Origin: Ricinus communis
Taxonomy: Eukaryota; Streptophyta; Magnoliopsida; Malpighiales; Euphorbiaceae
DNA length: 64,000 nt
Assembly: GCF_019578655.1 (NCBI RefSeq)
Contig: NC_063258.1
Location: forward strand, 4,385,283 to 4,449,282
Direction of reading: 5' to 3'
The notes beneath the pieces are model-generated. The model was not told the origin of the DNA, did no database searches, and saw only the letters and a program-made list of their open reading frames with translations. Each line of letters opens with the position of its first letter. Positions within the stretch are counted from its first letter, which is position 1. Positions 25,769-36,957 of the stretch are shown here, piece by piece. Position numbers and translations under genes: made by a program.

Positions 25769-28307
25769 TATGGTTTATTATTGGATCGGATTCAGAACTA
25801 TGGCAGGCTTCGTTTCTTTCTTTAGGGTCTCTTTGGATTGGGATTCCGAAAACGTTTTCTTAATTTACAATTCAGTCCTCTAAAGTGTTTCTTTTGTACA
25901 ATAAAGTCCTCGTAATATCTTTAAATTAGAAAAAAAGTACAAAAACATACATTGTGATTATATATTTTTTCATTTAGATGATTATAGTTTTTTCCGTGAT
26001 AAGAAAATACTTTATAATTTAGTTTTTTATATTTTTACTACTTTGAAAATTAATATCTTTAAATTTTTATAACTTAATATTAGCATCATATTCATTTTTA
26101 ATAATAAAATTATTTTATAGGTGATTTACTATTAAATTAACTATCAACACACTTTTAAAAATATTTTATTTTTATTTTAAAAATAGTTCCACTTTATTCT
26201 TAATGTACTTAGTTATATGCTAAATCACTTAATAAATGATTTTTTTATTAAAAATAAGTATTGTATTAATATTAAATTATAGAAATTTAAAAATATTACA
26301 ATCTATTTAGTATATAGGATTGCTTAACTAAGCCATAGTATTAGTAAATAACACTACGTTTGGTACATATGATAAACACTGACTCCAGTCCCAATTGCTT
26401 AGCTAATCTATGAGATAAGTCTTATCTAAAACCAAACCTGCATATATCTTTACTAAATCATATCCGGTGGGAGTATTAATCTATAATTAATAAAATTTGA
26501 TCCCTAAAATAACTTTGAATATTTGTTTTATTTTTCTAAAATGATCTTAATTTTTTAATTTATTTTACAATTGCCTATGCTTATGTTTATATACCCTAGA
26601 GAGAAAATGGTAGTTTAAGCTAAAAATTGATGTAGACTAGATAAACAAACTTATAAGACGTTATGAAAAAAAGAAAGAAAGAAAAATTAAGAGATATGAG
26701 TTTTATATATAAGGCAAAGGCTTAATAAGCTTAGGATTAAGTCTAATCTTAAGAATTATGAACTCATAAATAAAATAGACTCATAGTTTTAGAAAATAGT
26801 AAAAATATAAAAATATTAAATCACATTATACTTTTTTATCAGAAAGAAAATGATATTTTTAAATTCAAAAGCACTAAAATAAAGGACATTATTTTTGTAA
26901 TTTTCTTCGACAATTATTAACCTAAAACTCTTTTCATCAGAGAAAATGTTAGGGTAATGTTTAATTGTTGAAGCTATATTCTAGAAAATTCTTTTCAAAA
27001 AATTATAAAAGTAGAATTTCGCATTTAGTTAACATAAGTTTCTAAAATCAAAAAAAAAAAAAAAGCATTTTCTAGATCTTTATGTTTTGATTCTTTTATA
27101 TTTAAAACTACAGACCTAAATAGCAATAGATTCTATTATTATTTTTTATTATGTAAATCCAGAATAACACACTTTTTTTTTTCTTTTCTATAGCTCTTAT
27201 CTTAAATTCTTATTTTCCAAATAAAAAATTAAGAAAGCTTGAAAATATAGAAAAATACTGGAAATTTAAAATAAAATGAATTCTCCACAATTAAACAATT
27301 CTTTAAATATTTCACTTTTATTTATCTCAACTGTTATTTACATAATGTGATATATAATACTTTTAATATATTGCATTTAATTTTATATCACATTTACTGT
27401 TTCAATAAAGAGCATATGGTTTCAAAAATTTAATGGATTGATTTTAATTTTTAATTTGATTATCCTTTAAAAATATGAAAAGCCATAAAACTTATATCAA
27501 ATAGGGATTAACAAAAATAATATTAATTTAATTAAAAATATTTTTTATTAATTAAAGAAATATGCAATTAAATTTATAATTATTTTAGATATAAATATAT
27601 ATTCATATTGGTTATTATCAATATAATCATTATATGTGAAAATAATAAAGGTCAAATTTAATATAACTAAATAAAATAGTATATAAAAAATCTACAACCT
27701 CAATAAATAAATGATTATGAAATTTAGTAAAGTAAATGGAATGAGTAAATGAATAAGGTTACAAATTGGTGTAATGGTGAAAATAACTTACAATTTCCTA
27801 AATTACAATTTGAGAATATGGTAGAATGAAAGGAAAAAAAATGTTAATTTATGTAAAGATATAATGTTAGTAATTAGTGAGGCACAAAATTAACAAAGTT
27901 TAAATTAAATACATAAACCTTAAGAGTTCTTTAGTTCAATTTTACAAAAACTAATAATATTATATAACTACTAAAGGAGATGAAGGATTAAATGATTTAA
28001 AAACTATTGGTATTTAATTTAATAATAAATATGTCAAAAGAAGAAATAGTGGTTGTAAGGAGTAAACTCAAATAACTTTTTTTCTTAAAAGAACATTTAC
28101 ATAGATTAATCAAAATCAAGAGAAAGAAAAAGCCATAAGAGTCGTATCAAAGTTATAATTTTATACATAAAATATCAAATTATGTTTTCTACAATATGAA
28201 ATTGAAAAACATGGTATATGTAAATTTCTCTGACATGAAACTTTGCCAATTTGTATTAAGATAAAAATGCTTGTATGTTATTTCAATTAATTGTGTAGCT
28301 AAAGTAG
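25769..28307. other. AT-rich intergenic DNA
   Basis: The first few hundred bases probably hold the promoter of the - strand zinc-ribbon gene. The rest is very AT-rich with poly-A/T tracts. A short stretch near 26348-26445 (CTACGTTTGGTA ... AAAACCAAACC) has the look of a small MITE but its ends are too short to prove. No coding region was recognised. Confidence 0.5.
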
Positions 28308-28310
28308 CAA
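28308..28310 (+). promoter_or_regulatory. CAA motif upstream of tRNA-Trp
   Basis: CAA lies five bases before the mature tRNA start, where plant tRNA genes commonly begin pol III transcription. Confidence 0.5.
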
Positions 28311-28315
28311 CGGGT

Positions 28316-28387
28316 GGATCCGTGGCGCAATGGTAGCGCGTCTGACTCCAGATCAGAAGGTTGCGTGTTCGATTCACGTCGGGTTCA
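28316..28387 (+). tRNA. tRNA-Trp(CCA)
   Basis: The 72-nt sequence folds as a full cloverleaf. The acceptor stem pairs GGATCCG (28316-28322) with CGGGTTC (28380-28386), followed by discriminator A at 28387. The D arm contains GGCGCAATGGTAGCGC, which also serves as box A. The anticodon loop reads CTCCAGA with anticodon CCA at 28348-28350. The T arm contains GTTCGATTC, box B. A T-rich tract near 28408-28415 can end pol III transcription. There is no intron and CCA is not encoded, as usual for plant nuclear tRNA-Trp. Nothing suggests a pseudogene. Confidence 0.97.
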
Positions 28388-28779
28388 ATTCCCACATCCT
28401 GAACCTTTATTTTTTCAGCAAATTTAATTTTCCGATATTTTCATTGATTTTTTAATATAAAACAAATTCCTTTTGATTTAATTTATTATTTATTAATAAC
28501 TGAGATTATATTACTTTAAAACCAATTATTTGAAAAAGAAGCTTTATGTTATATAAAACAAATAAACATAAAAATCTCATTAATAAAAGAATTTGATAAA
28601 AAAATAGAAATGAAAAAATAAAAAAAGAATGATTAAAGAGAAATAAAAAAAGAAGAGATGTATACTAGTCGTTTGCCTGAGCGTTGTACGACCATTATTA
28701 TTATTTGGGGAGTCCAAACCTGTTAATGTAGTTGGAATAAAGTACTAGGATTTGAGATTTTCAAGAACCTGGTTATTGA

Positions 28780-30760
28780 CAGGATATTCGAGTTGAGTAT
28801 CAAGGAAATCCGAGAGAATGTCACTACCAAAATAGAGGAGCTGAAGCTAGAAGAGTCCACCGCCCTATCGGAGAAAATAAGTCAAGAGGAACTACCTGTT
28901 CTTATAGAAAATAGCATTGTTAATGTTTTTTTTATGATGATGTAATAACATCCGACATTTATGAGGACGATGTTTCTTTCCTTTCCAAGATCAATGATAT
29001 GACGATTTTGCTTACTTGTACAATATTTTTTCTAATGATAGTGTGCATTTTGATAATTATAACATGTGCATATTTGACATCAATTTCATACCAATTAACT
29101 CATTTAATTTAGGCACAAATGTAAATCCATAGAATGTTTTGATAGCTCATGATATAACTTCTGGAGAGATGAGAAAATTTGAGAGAATAATAGAAATAAA
29201 AAATAGTATTTGCTTAGTCCTATAACGACATGCCAGGTCTAGACAGGAAAATAGTAGAGCACTATAACCTCACTCATCCGTATATAATGCTGGTAAAACA
29301 GAAGAAGAGAAGACTAAGGTCGGAATGTGCAGAGAAAATATGAGAAGATGTCATTAAGCAGGTTAAGGCCAATTTCATTGACATGATTGACTATTCCGAA
29401 TGGTTGGCAAATATTGTTCCAGTCCCGAAGAAGGATGGTAAGGTCCGAATGTGTATGGATTACTAGGGCTTGAACAAGGTGTGCCATAAGGGTGAATTTC
29501 CTTTTCCTTATAGATGTAATAGTTGACAGTGCTGCCTCGAATGCAATATGCTCTTTTACGGATAGGTTTTCTAGGTACAATCAGATCAAGATAGTAGTGG
29601 TGGACAAGCTAAAGACATTGTTTATCACTTTATAGGGGACGTACTACTACAAAGTTATGCTTTTTGGACAAAAGAACGTGGGAGCAACCTATTAGAGAGC
29701 ATGCACTATCTTGTTTCATAACATGGTGCACAAGAAGGTGGAGGTGTATGTGGATGACATGATGATAAAGTCCAAAATAAGGGAATGACACTTTTAGGCT
29801 CTTGAAGAGTGGAAAGGTATAACCTGAGACTCAATCCGAAGAAGAGTGTATTCAGAGTTACATCGGGAAAGTTATTAGGATATATAGTAAGTCAGGAGGG
29901 TATATAGATCGATCAGGATAATGTTAAGACTATTTAAGAGATGCCAGCGCTGAAGACGGAGAAAGAAGTCAGAAGTTTTCTTGGACGCTTGCAATACATC
30001 AACAGATTCATTTTCAAGCTCACAACGGTTTATGATCCTAACTTTAAGCTTTTGAGGAAGCATCAGCCCTTTATATGGGATAAACATTGTTAGAAGGCTT
30101 TTAATAAAATCAAAGAATATTTGATGAAGCCACCAGTACTCAAGTTGTCATTTGTTGATCCTACATTTAGCCTTGAAGATGGAAGCCATAAGGATAATAG
30201 TAGTACAGTGCAAACCTAATGATGTAGAGCATGCAGTCTATTACCTTAGTAAGAAGTTGCTACGCTTTGAGTCGAAGTATAACCTCGTGGAAAAGACATG
30301 TCTAGCCATGATATGGCCTACAAGAAAGTTGAGGTACTACTTTAAGTCTTATAGGATGCAGGCAATTTCAAAAATTAATTCTTTAGAATATCTATCTAAA
30401 GCTTCATCTCTTATAAGGAAGCTGACTGGATGGCCAGTTCCTAACAGAGTTTGATATTGAGTACATCACAAAAAAGGATGCATTAGCTACCCTATCATCT
30501 ATGTGGGACAATTCCTCACAGCTTTCGATAAAGCCTTTGGTGATCATGAAATTAGGTGTGCCTTATTATTAAGGGGTCGAATAATGCAAGTTCATATAGG
30601 ACTGAAAGCAAAACCATGGTTCTACTATTTGAAGAGATTGATAAAAAACAGGAAATATCCAAAAGGAGTGATTGCTAGAAAAAAATACGCGATGCGAATT
30701 CAAACTAGGAATTATTTGAGGGTACAATTCTTTTATTTTTCTTTTTAAATTCTTAATTAT
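28780..30760 (+). pseudogene. Decayed Ty3/gypsy pol (RT-RNase H)
   Basis: A badly decayed gypsy polyprotein on the + strand. Recognisable blocks are VPVPKKDGKVRMCMDY at about 29420-29463, YVDDMMIKSK with the catalytic YVDD at 29747-29758, a LLGYIVSQEGI block near 29874-29905, and EVRSFLGRLQYINRFI near 29968-30010. RNase H-like sequence follows to about 30350. The KKDGKxRxCxDY and YVDDMxxKS forms fit the Tat/Athila side of gypsy. Stops and frame changes are numerous, and no LTRs were identified. Confidence 0.82.
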
Positions 30761-31845
30761 ATTCTTTTTAAAATGTCTTTTATTCTTATGAGAATTAGTT
30801 GACACTTAAGAGCCTATTTAGTGTTATTTGAAGAGACAACATTTTATATTTCTCTTTACTTTTAAACTCTTAATATAGTTTTGTTTTTAACTTTTTTTAT
30901 TTTCATGGGAATTAATTATCTTATTAATTAGATAATAATTTTTTAATGGTTATATATTTATTCTCATTCGCTCTTTGTTATTTATTCTATTGTATCTCGT
31001 GAATTTTCTATTTTAATTAATATATCAATGTATCTTCCAAATTAATTTTATTATTATTTAAAATTATTATTTTTAATAATATAATTTCATTATTGTTAAA
31101 ATAACTCACCTTATGGGCGTGCAGTAATCTAGTTAATATAACTATATCATCTCCTCTATTAATTATATATGTCATTAACAATCCTTAATTTTTATATCGT
31201 GCTAATTTTACATCTTGGGCTAATTTTGTATTTCATGATCTCCATTTTGATACTTAAAAAGTTATTATTTATCACCATAACTATTATAATATAAATTACT
31301 ATTTATCATTCATAAATTTTATGTTTTTCATATCCATCTTTATTTCTAATTTTATCTTTATTTTCATTCTCAAATAAAATTAAAGAACAAATAATAGAAG
31401 AGAATACAAAAAATATAGCTTTTGAAAAAAAACTAGAATAATTTGCAACTTTATTTTTAAAACTCTCAAAATGTATGCTCAAAGAAATTATGTTAATTTG
31501 TTAAGAAGTTTTATGATTATGTACTATTCAAGTTAGTAATTTTTATTATTTTTGCTTAATTAATTAATTATATTAAAAGTTTAATTTAATAGTTGTATTT
31601 ATAAATCCATATATCAATTTGAGTATACATCATAGAAATTAATTAGCTGTATGGTTTAAATATCTCATTATTAGACATTTACTTTCTTTTTTCTATTATT
31701 TAAAAATTTTGAATTACATTTTTAAGACTAATATTATTTTATTATTTTAAATTTAATTCTTTATATATGTAATATTTATGAAAATGATAGCTCATATGCA
31801 CCAAAGTAAGGTAAAAATAGTTATAAACTCTATTATTTTCAATTG
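30761..31845. other. AT-rich intergenic DNA
   Basis: About 1.1 kb of very AT-rich sequence without recognisable domains, RNA genes or clear repeats. It may include further decayed gypsy sequence. Confidence 0.5.
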
Positions 31846-31849
31846 GCCG

Positions 31850-32418
31850 AATAGATATATGGCTTTTTGAATTTTTTGAAAATAATCACTTAGCTATTTG
31901 AACTTTTGTTTGGTCATTATAGCTACCTGAACTAGTTTTTTTGGACCATATAAATCCTATTTTGTTATTCTTGGGAACGCGTATAAGACAAGTGTTTGGT
32001 CATTATAGCTACGTGAACTAGTTCTTTTGGACCATATAAATCCCATTTTGTTATTCTTGGAAACGAGTATAAGACAAGTGCTCTAACATGGAATTGACTT
32101 GTACTAAATGTTAAAAGAAGACGACTAAATGCATATGTGGTTTCTAGAACTTCTTAAAAATAATCACTTGGCCAATTGAATTTTTGTTTGGTCTCTATAG
32201 CCACGTGAACTAGTTTTTTTGAAATTCTAAATCCTCATATCTTTTTGTGCCACTAGCTTGGTTGGTATGTATTTAAATGTGGGCGATTATATAATGCATA
32301 AATTATTTTTGATGAAATTCCTCAAAAAAATACTATAAATTGAGAATGAATAGATTCAAAATGACAACAAAATTTTATAATTATTATAAAAAAGTATAGG
32401 TTTATTGAAGATGATAAC
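31850..32418 (+). repeat. Left arm of an interrupted inverted-repeat element
   Basis: This arm carries three copies of a unit built on TTTGGTCATTATAGCTACNTGAACTAG (near 31908, 31993 and 32189), two of them followed by an ATAAGACAAGTG block. The same words recur inverted at 35530-35790, on the other side of the solo LTR. Confidence 0.6.
32414..32418. other. 5-bp target duplication (left)
   Basis: ATAAC directly precedes the TG at 32419 and recurs at 35436-35440 directly after the terminal CA. Confidence 0.85.
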
Positions 32419-35400
32419 TGTAATACCCGAAATTTTCATTTAGTAATGTTAATAATAATAATTATTAATAAATTAGTTTTTATTCAAATTAATTTTAACT
32501 TCATTTCTATTTGGTTTAATTGGAATGAATTAAGTGGAATTTTAATATTAGATAAATAAATGAGTTATTTCTATATCCAATTAGTTTGATTTTTAAGGAG
32601 TTAATTAAGTAAATTATTTGAGAAATAAATTATATTTTTAGTCATTCCAATTTTTCTCAAATGTATATGTATATAAAATAAAATTATATATTGGAAGAAT
32701 TCGTAAAGGATATTTTTATAAAAGAAATTTCTTAGAAAAATTGGTATTTTAATTAACTAGTGGTATTTAATTTTAAATTGGAAAATATTTAACAAATCGG
32801 TTATTTAATTTAATTGTGTGTTAGGACCAAATTGGAGATTTATTTTGGAATAAGGATTAAAAGTATAATTTTATTAATATGAGGTTTTAATGAAAATTTG
32901 TATGTTTAGTATTTTTATAATTAAATATATCGGTAAGGGCTTTTTGGTAAATTTATACTTAAAAAGCAAACGTATATATGTAATTGTATATTTTTAATAA
33001 TTCTAATTTGGTCCAAATTAAATAGTTAGGAGTTTAATTGAAAGGTTAAAAAGAAACTTATGGGTTAATTGAAAATTCCGCAAGACGAAATTGTAAGTAT
33101 TTAAAACAGTTGAGGGACCAAATGGTAAGGAGTAAAAGTTCAGGGGCCTAATGTCGATATTGGAAGGAAAGAAAGAAGAAAAGAAGAAAGAGAGAGAGAT
33201 CAGGGAGAAGGAGAAGCTTCCGTCGGCTTCCATGGCAGCCGAGAATTCCATCCGTCTGAGGCACGGCGGAGCGGGCCGGAACTGCAGCGGAAACCGGCGA
33301 GCTTGCTGGAGGAAGCGGCAGCAACTCCGGCGGCGATGGGTGGCGAGAAAAAACAGCGAGAGGAAAGCAGCTCCTTTGACCCCGTTCGTGCCTTTCCGAC
33401 GACGGTGGCTGGTGCGTCTTGTGGCAGTCAACTCGCCGGAGAACAGGCTTCTCTTTGGAGGAAACCGTAGTGGCCGAAGAAGTGAGATTCGGTAAAGGAA
33501 GCCTTGTGTAGGCAGCTTAGTTTTCAGGTTTTCTCGGCGAACTCCGGCGAGCTATACACGATCGGAGGACGTATCCCGCCTCTCCTCCGCTCAAGCTTCG
33601 CAATGGCACTGGTTTCGCGGCGATCGGACTTCGTTTGCAAATCGACGGCCGAGATCGTCCGTAAATTTCTCGAGGTGATCGGGAGTCGGATCGGAAAATC
33701 GAAAGCGGGGATCGCCATCAGCACGTCGCTTCGAGTCCGATGGTGTGTTCGGATCGTCGATCGGACTCCGGCGGTTGGGAGCGAGTCGACCGAGCGATCA
33801 ACGTCTCAATAATTTTCTCTGGCCCGTTAATTTTGGAATCCTTGATTTAATTTATGCTTATTGATTTGTGTTGAGTATTAGATGATATTTGTGAGTCAAA
33901 ATTAATAGTTTGTCGGACTGTTTGCCGTGGTCGTGATTTTTGCGTTGTGTGACGGAGTCGGAAAAAATAGTGAAGTCTTGGGGACCCAATTCCCGTTGTA
34001 TGAATTATTGGATATTTGTAGTGTTTTTCTGGTAGGTCCTGGACCCGTTTTACGGGGGAAAATGTCCGTGTTATAGGGGAGGTTTTCGCGAATTTTCGGT
34101 AGAATTTACCCGAGTCGAGATTTTTGATAGTCAGTCCTAGGAATCTAGACATAGGGTTAATTGTCAATTGTTCAGTATTATTGATAAATTGTTTTCCGTG
34201 ATTAGATAATCCGTCTGTTCGGCTCGCTCCAACCGAGGCACCGGAGCAGAGCTAAGAGGTCGCCAAAGCTGTGAGTTAAAGTCATATATTGGTTATGCAT
34301 GTGTCGTGCATAAATTTTAATTTGCTATCGTGATTATTTTATTTCAAGTTTAAATATTAATTTAATTATTATTCATATATATATGATGCTTTTTAATTAC
34401 TATTCATGTATGTTCTTCATTTATCATTGATTTTATTATTGCATGGTGATACGGGATGAGACGGCAGTAGAACACATTAGGTTGATGAGTGTACCGGTAT
34501 AGGTCCGAAAGTGATGAAAAAAGGGTAAATAGATAAATTTGAAAAGTAAAGATTAGGACTTGCCCTGGTCGAGCATCGCTCTCTGGGCTTAGTAGAGTGT
34601 GGTTGCCAAAGGAAAGGTCCCTGGTCGTGCATTGCTCTCTGGGCGCCGGTTTATTTGGAAAATCTAAGTGACTAGACTGGAGGTAAGGTCCCTGGTCGAG
34701 CTTTGCTCTCTGGGCGTCAGTCTTATTGGATTAAGAGAGCCGAAAGTTTAAAGCTGATAGTGAACATTAAGTGACCGGACTGGAGTTAACGACCATGGTC
34801 AAGCTTTGCTCTCTGGGCGCCAATCCTATTGGAAAGAGATTAGTCGAGATTTTAGAGTTAAGATTAGTGGAGATGTCAGTATGGAGATTAATCGAGATGT
34901 TTGTGTTGGGATTAGGATTCTACTAGAGTACTCCGTCCCGTAGGGTGTGAATATTATTTTATTTATTTTTGCATAATTTGTTATTTAGTTCAAATTAAAT
35001 AAATGTGTTATTGAGATATTTACAACTTTTTTTTTTAGATATATAATTTTAACTCACTCTCGAGATTGACAGTCTCGATTTTACTGTTTTTCAGATTCGT
35101 GACTGTTAGTCTTCTCGCGACTCTCATCCAGTAAACCCGACTCATTCATCATCTGGTGATATATTTTGATTTGGTATATTAAATTGTAAAAGTCTTAGAT
35201 TTTTCGTAGTAGTATTGGTGGTCATTTTCTGTAGTTTTGGGTCTCGCCTAATTTTTCTGGCAGACCGAATTAATTATGTAAAATGTAAATGTTAAGATAA
35301 CTTGTGGTATCAATAATATTAATTGAGATGAGATTTATTTAAGTCGGTGAGTGTCAGGCTTACTACGCGATTCGGTGGCCTTACGCCTACCCATTCCCTA

Positions 35401-35435
35401 GTACCGGTCACGGGCCCACAGATCGGGTCGTGACA
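32419..35435 (+). mobile_element. Solo LTR, 3.0 kb, probably Ty3/gypsy chromovirus (Tekay/Del-like)
   Basis: The element starts TGTAATACCCG, ends GGGTCGTGACA, and is flanked by a perfect 5-bp duplication (ATAAC). That fits a single long LTR with no internal coding part, left by recombination between two LTRs. A GC-rich stretch (33180-33800) carries open frames on both strands with no known domain. A CTGGTCGAGC..TTGCTCTCTGGGC motif recurs at 34565, 34621, 34692 and 34795. The last 120 bases are closely matched, inverted, at 63863-64000, confirming a repeat family. A large LTR of about 3 kb starting TGTAATACCC is usual for Tekay/Del elements; that assignment is inference. Confidence 0.8.
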
Positions 35436-35440
35436 ATAAC
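35436..35440. other. 5-bp target duplication (right)
   Basis: ATAAC follows the terminal CA of the LTR and matches 32414-32418. Confidence 0.85.
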
Positions 35441-35795
35441 CAAAATTTAATTTAGAATTCTAAAGAGTATTTTTTGGCTTTCCTAGCTGATTTTTCAATA
35501 ATTTTTTTTAACACATATATAAGTCAATTTTACATTAAAACGTTTGTCTTACACGCGTTTCCAATAATACTAAAATGAGATTTATATAGCCCAAAAGAAC
35601 TAGTTTAGGCGGTTATAAGAACTAATTATTTTCAGAAAATCTAAAGGGTCACATGTGCATCGATCTTGAATTTTTATATCATATTAATTTACTTCCACTT
35701 ACCTTTATTTATATGGATACATATGCATACGGATTAGATGGCTACAAAGACCAGATAAAAATTTTAGTGGCCAAAAACCGAATAAACATTCGATC
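35441..35795 (-). repeat. Right arm of the interrupted inverted-repeat element
   Basis: Read on the - strand, this contains GAACTAG, an ATAAATCTCATTTTAGTATT-like block, ACGCGT..AAGACAA and TTTTTATCTGGTCTTTGTAGCC, matching words of the left arm at 31850-32240. Before the LTR inserted, the two arms would have been only a few hundred bases apart. Confidence 0.55.
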
Positions 35796-36780
35796 GTATA
35801 ATTTTTATAAATGACTAATATATATATGATTAAAATATTACAAAAATAAAAGTAAAATTTATTTTTGTATTAATATATTATAAATTAAATTATATAAAAT
35901 ATATAAAAATACTTTTTTATATATAAAACTAATAAAATAATTAGCATGAATAAATTACTAGTTTTATTAAAGATTGGAATTTTCACTGCTATCTACTACA
36001 CTAACAATTGAACAAAAAGTGAACAAAATCCCTTTTTATAACGAAGAGAAAATAATAATTATTATTATAATTTGAATTTAGTAAGATCTCAATTTTTATA
36101 TCTATTTTTAAAATGATTTTATTTTTGGATAATTATATATTTTTTGCTCTAAAAATAGTTTTTGTTTTTACATTTGAGATATTTTAAATTAAATAAATTA
36201 TTAAATATTTTATTTATTAATTAGTATAAATATTATCATATGAAAGCAGTTTTTATACTTCATATTTTCAAATGACAACTTTTTTCAAAAAACTTAGTAC
36301 AGATATTAACAAAAAAACCTTACATTCATTAATCCGTATATCAATTAATTGTCAATCACTATTTTGGATGGAGAGAGTATATTATTTACTCATAAGTGGA
36401 TGATGTTTTGCACCTAAATGTCGATACTATATGATATAGATAGTTCTGCTAAATAAGGGCAAATTGATTTTTCAGGACAGAACATACCATTGAAACGAGG
36501 AGCGGAGATTGAGGTTAATCAGTCAATGGATTGTCTCTTTTGTCTTTCGCACCTAAGTGGACCCACCCATTGACGCAAAGCCTCTTTCTTTGACCGTCTG
36601 CTCTCCCTCCTTCTCGTAATCGCCGTCTCTCTGTCCAGTCCAGCTTTGCCCTTTCATTTGTCTCACCATTATTACGTATATCAATAAATTTCAGTTTTTT
36701 TTTATAATCTTTGAAGGGTTTGCGTTTCTGGGTATTGCTGTGAATTTGCATCAAAAAGCCAAAAAAATAAAATCGAGAGT
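35796..36780. other. Intergenic DNA and probable ERGIC3 promoter/5' UTR
   Basis: AT-rich sequence to about 36480, then a GC-richer leader with CT-rich stretches (about 36590-36640) directly before the ERGIC3 start codon. I see no clear TATA box. The transcription start is not determined. Confidence 0.45.
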
Positions 36781-36916
36781 ATGATTCAGAAGCTCAGAAA
36801 ATTAGATGCATACCCAAAGATCAATGAAGATTTCTATAGCCGTACATTCTCTGGTGGACTAATTACACTCGTCTCTTCTCTTGTCACGCTTTTTCTCTTC
36901 TTCTCCGAGTTCAGTA

Positions 36917-36957
<41 letters not shown>

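Noticed and set aside
33018..33812. Several 100-137-codon frames as possible genes
   Set aside because: They sit inside a solo LTR with exact boundaries, overlap on both strands and show no known domain.
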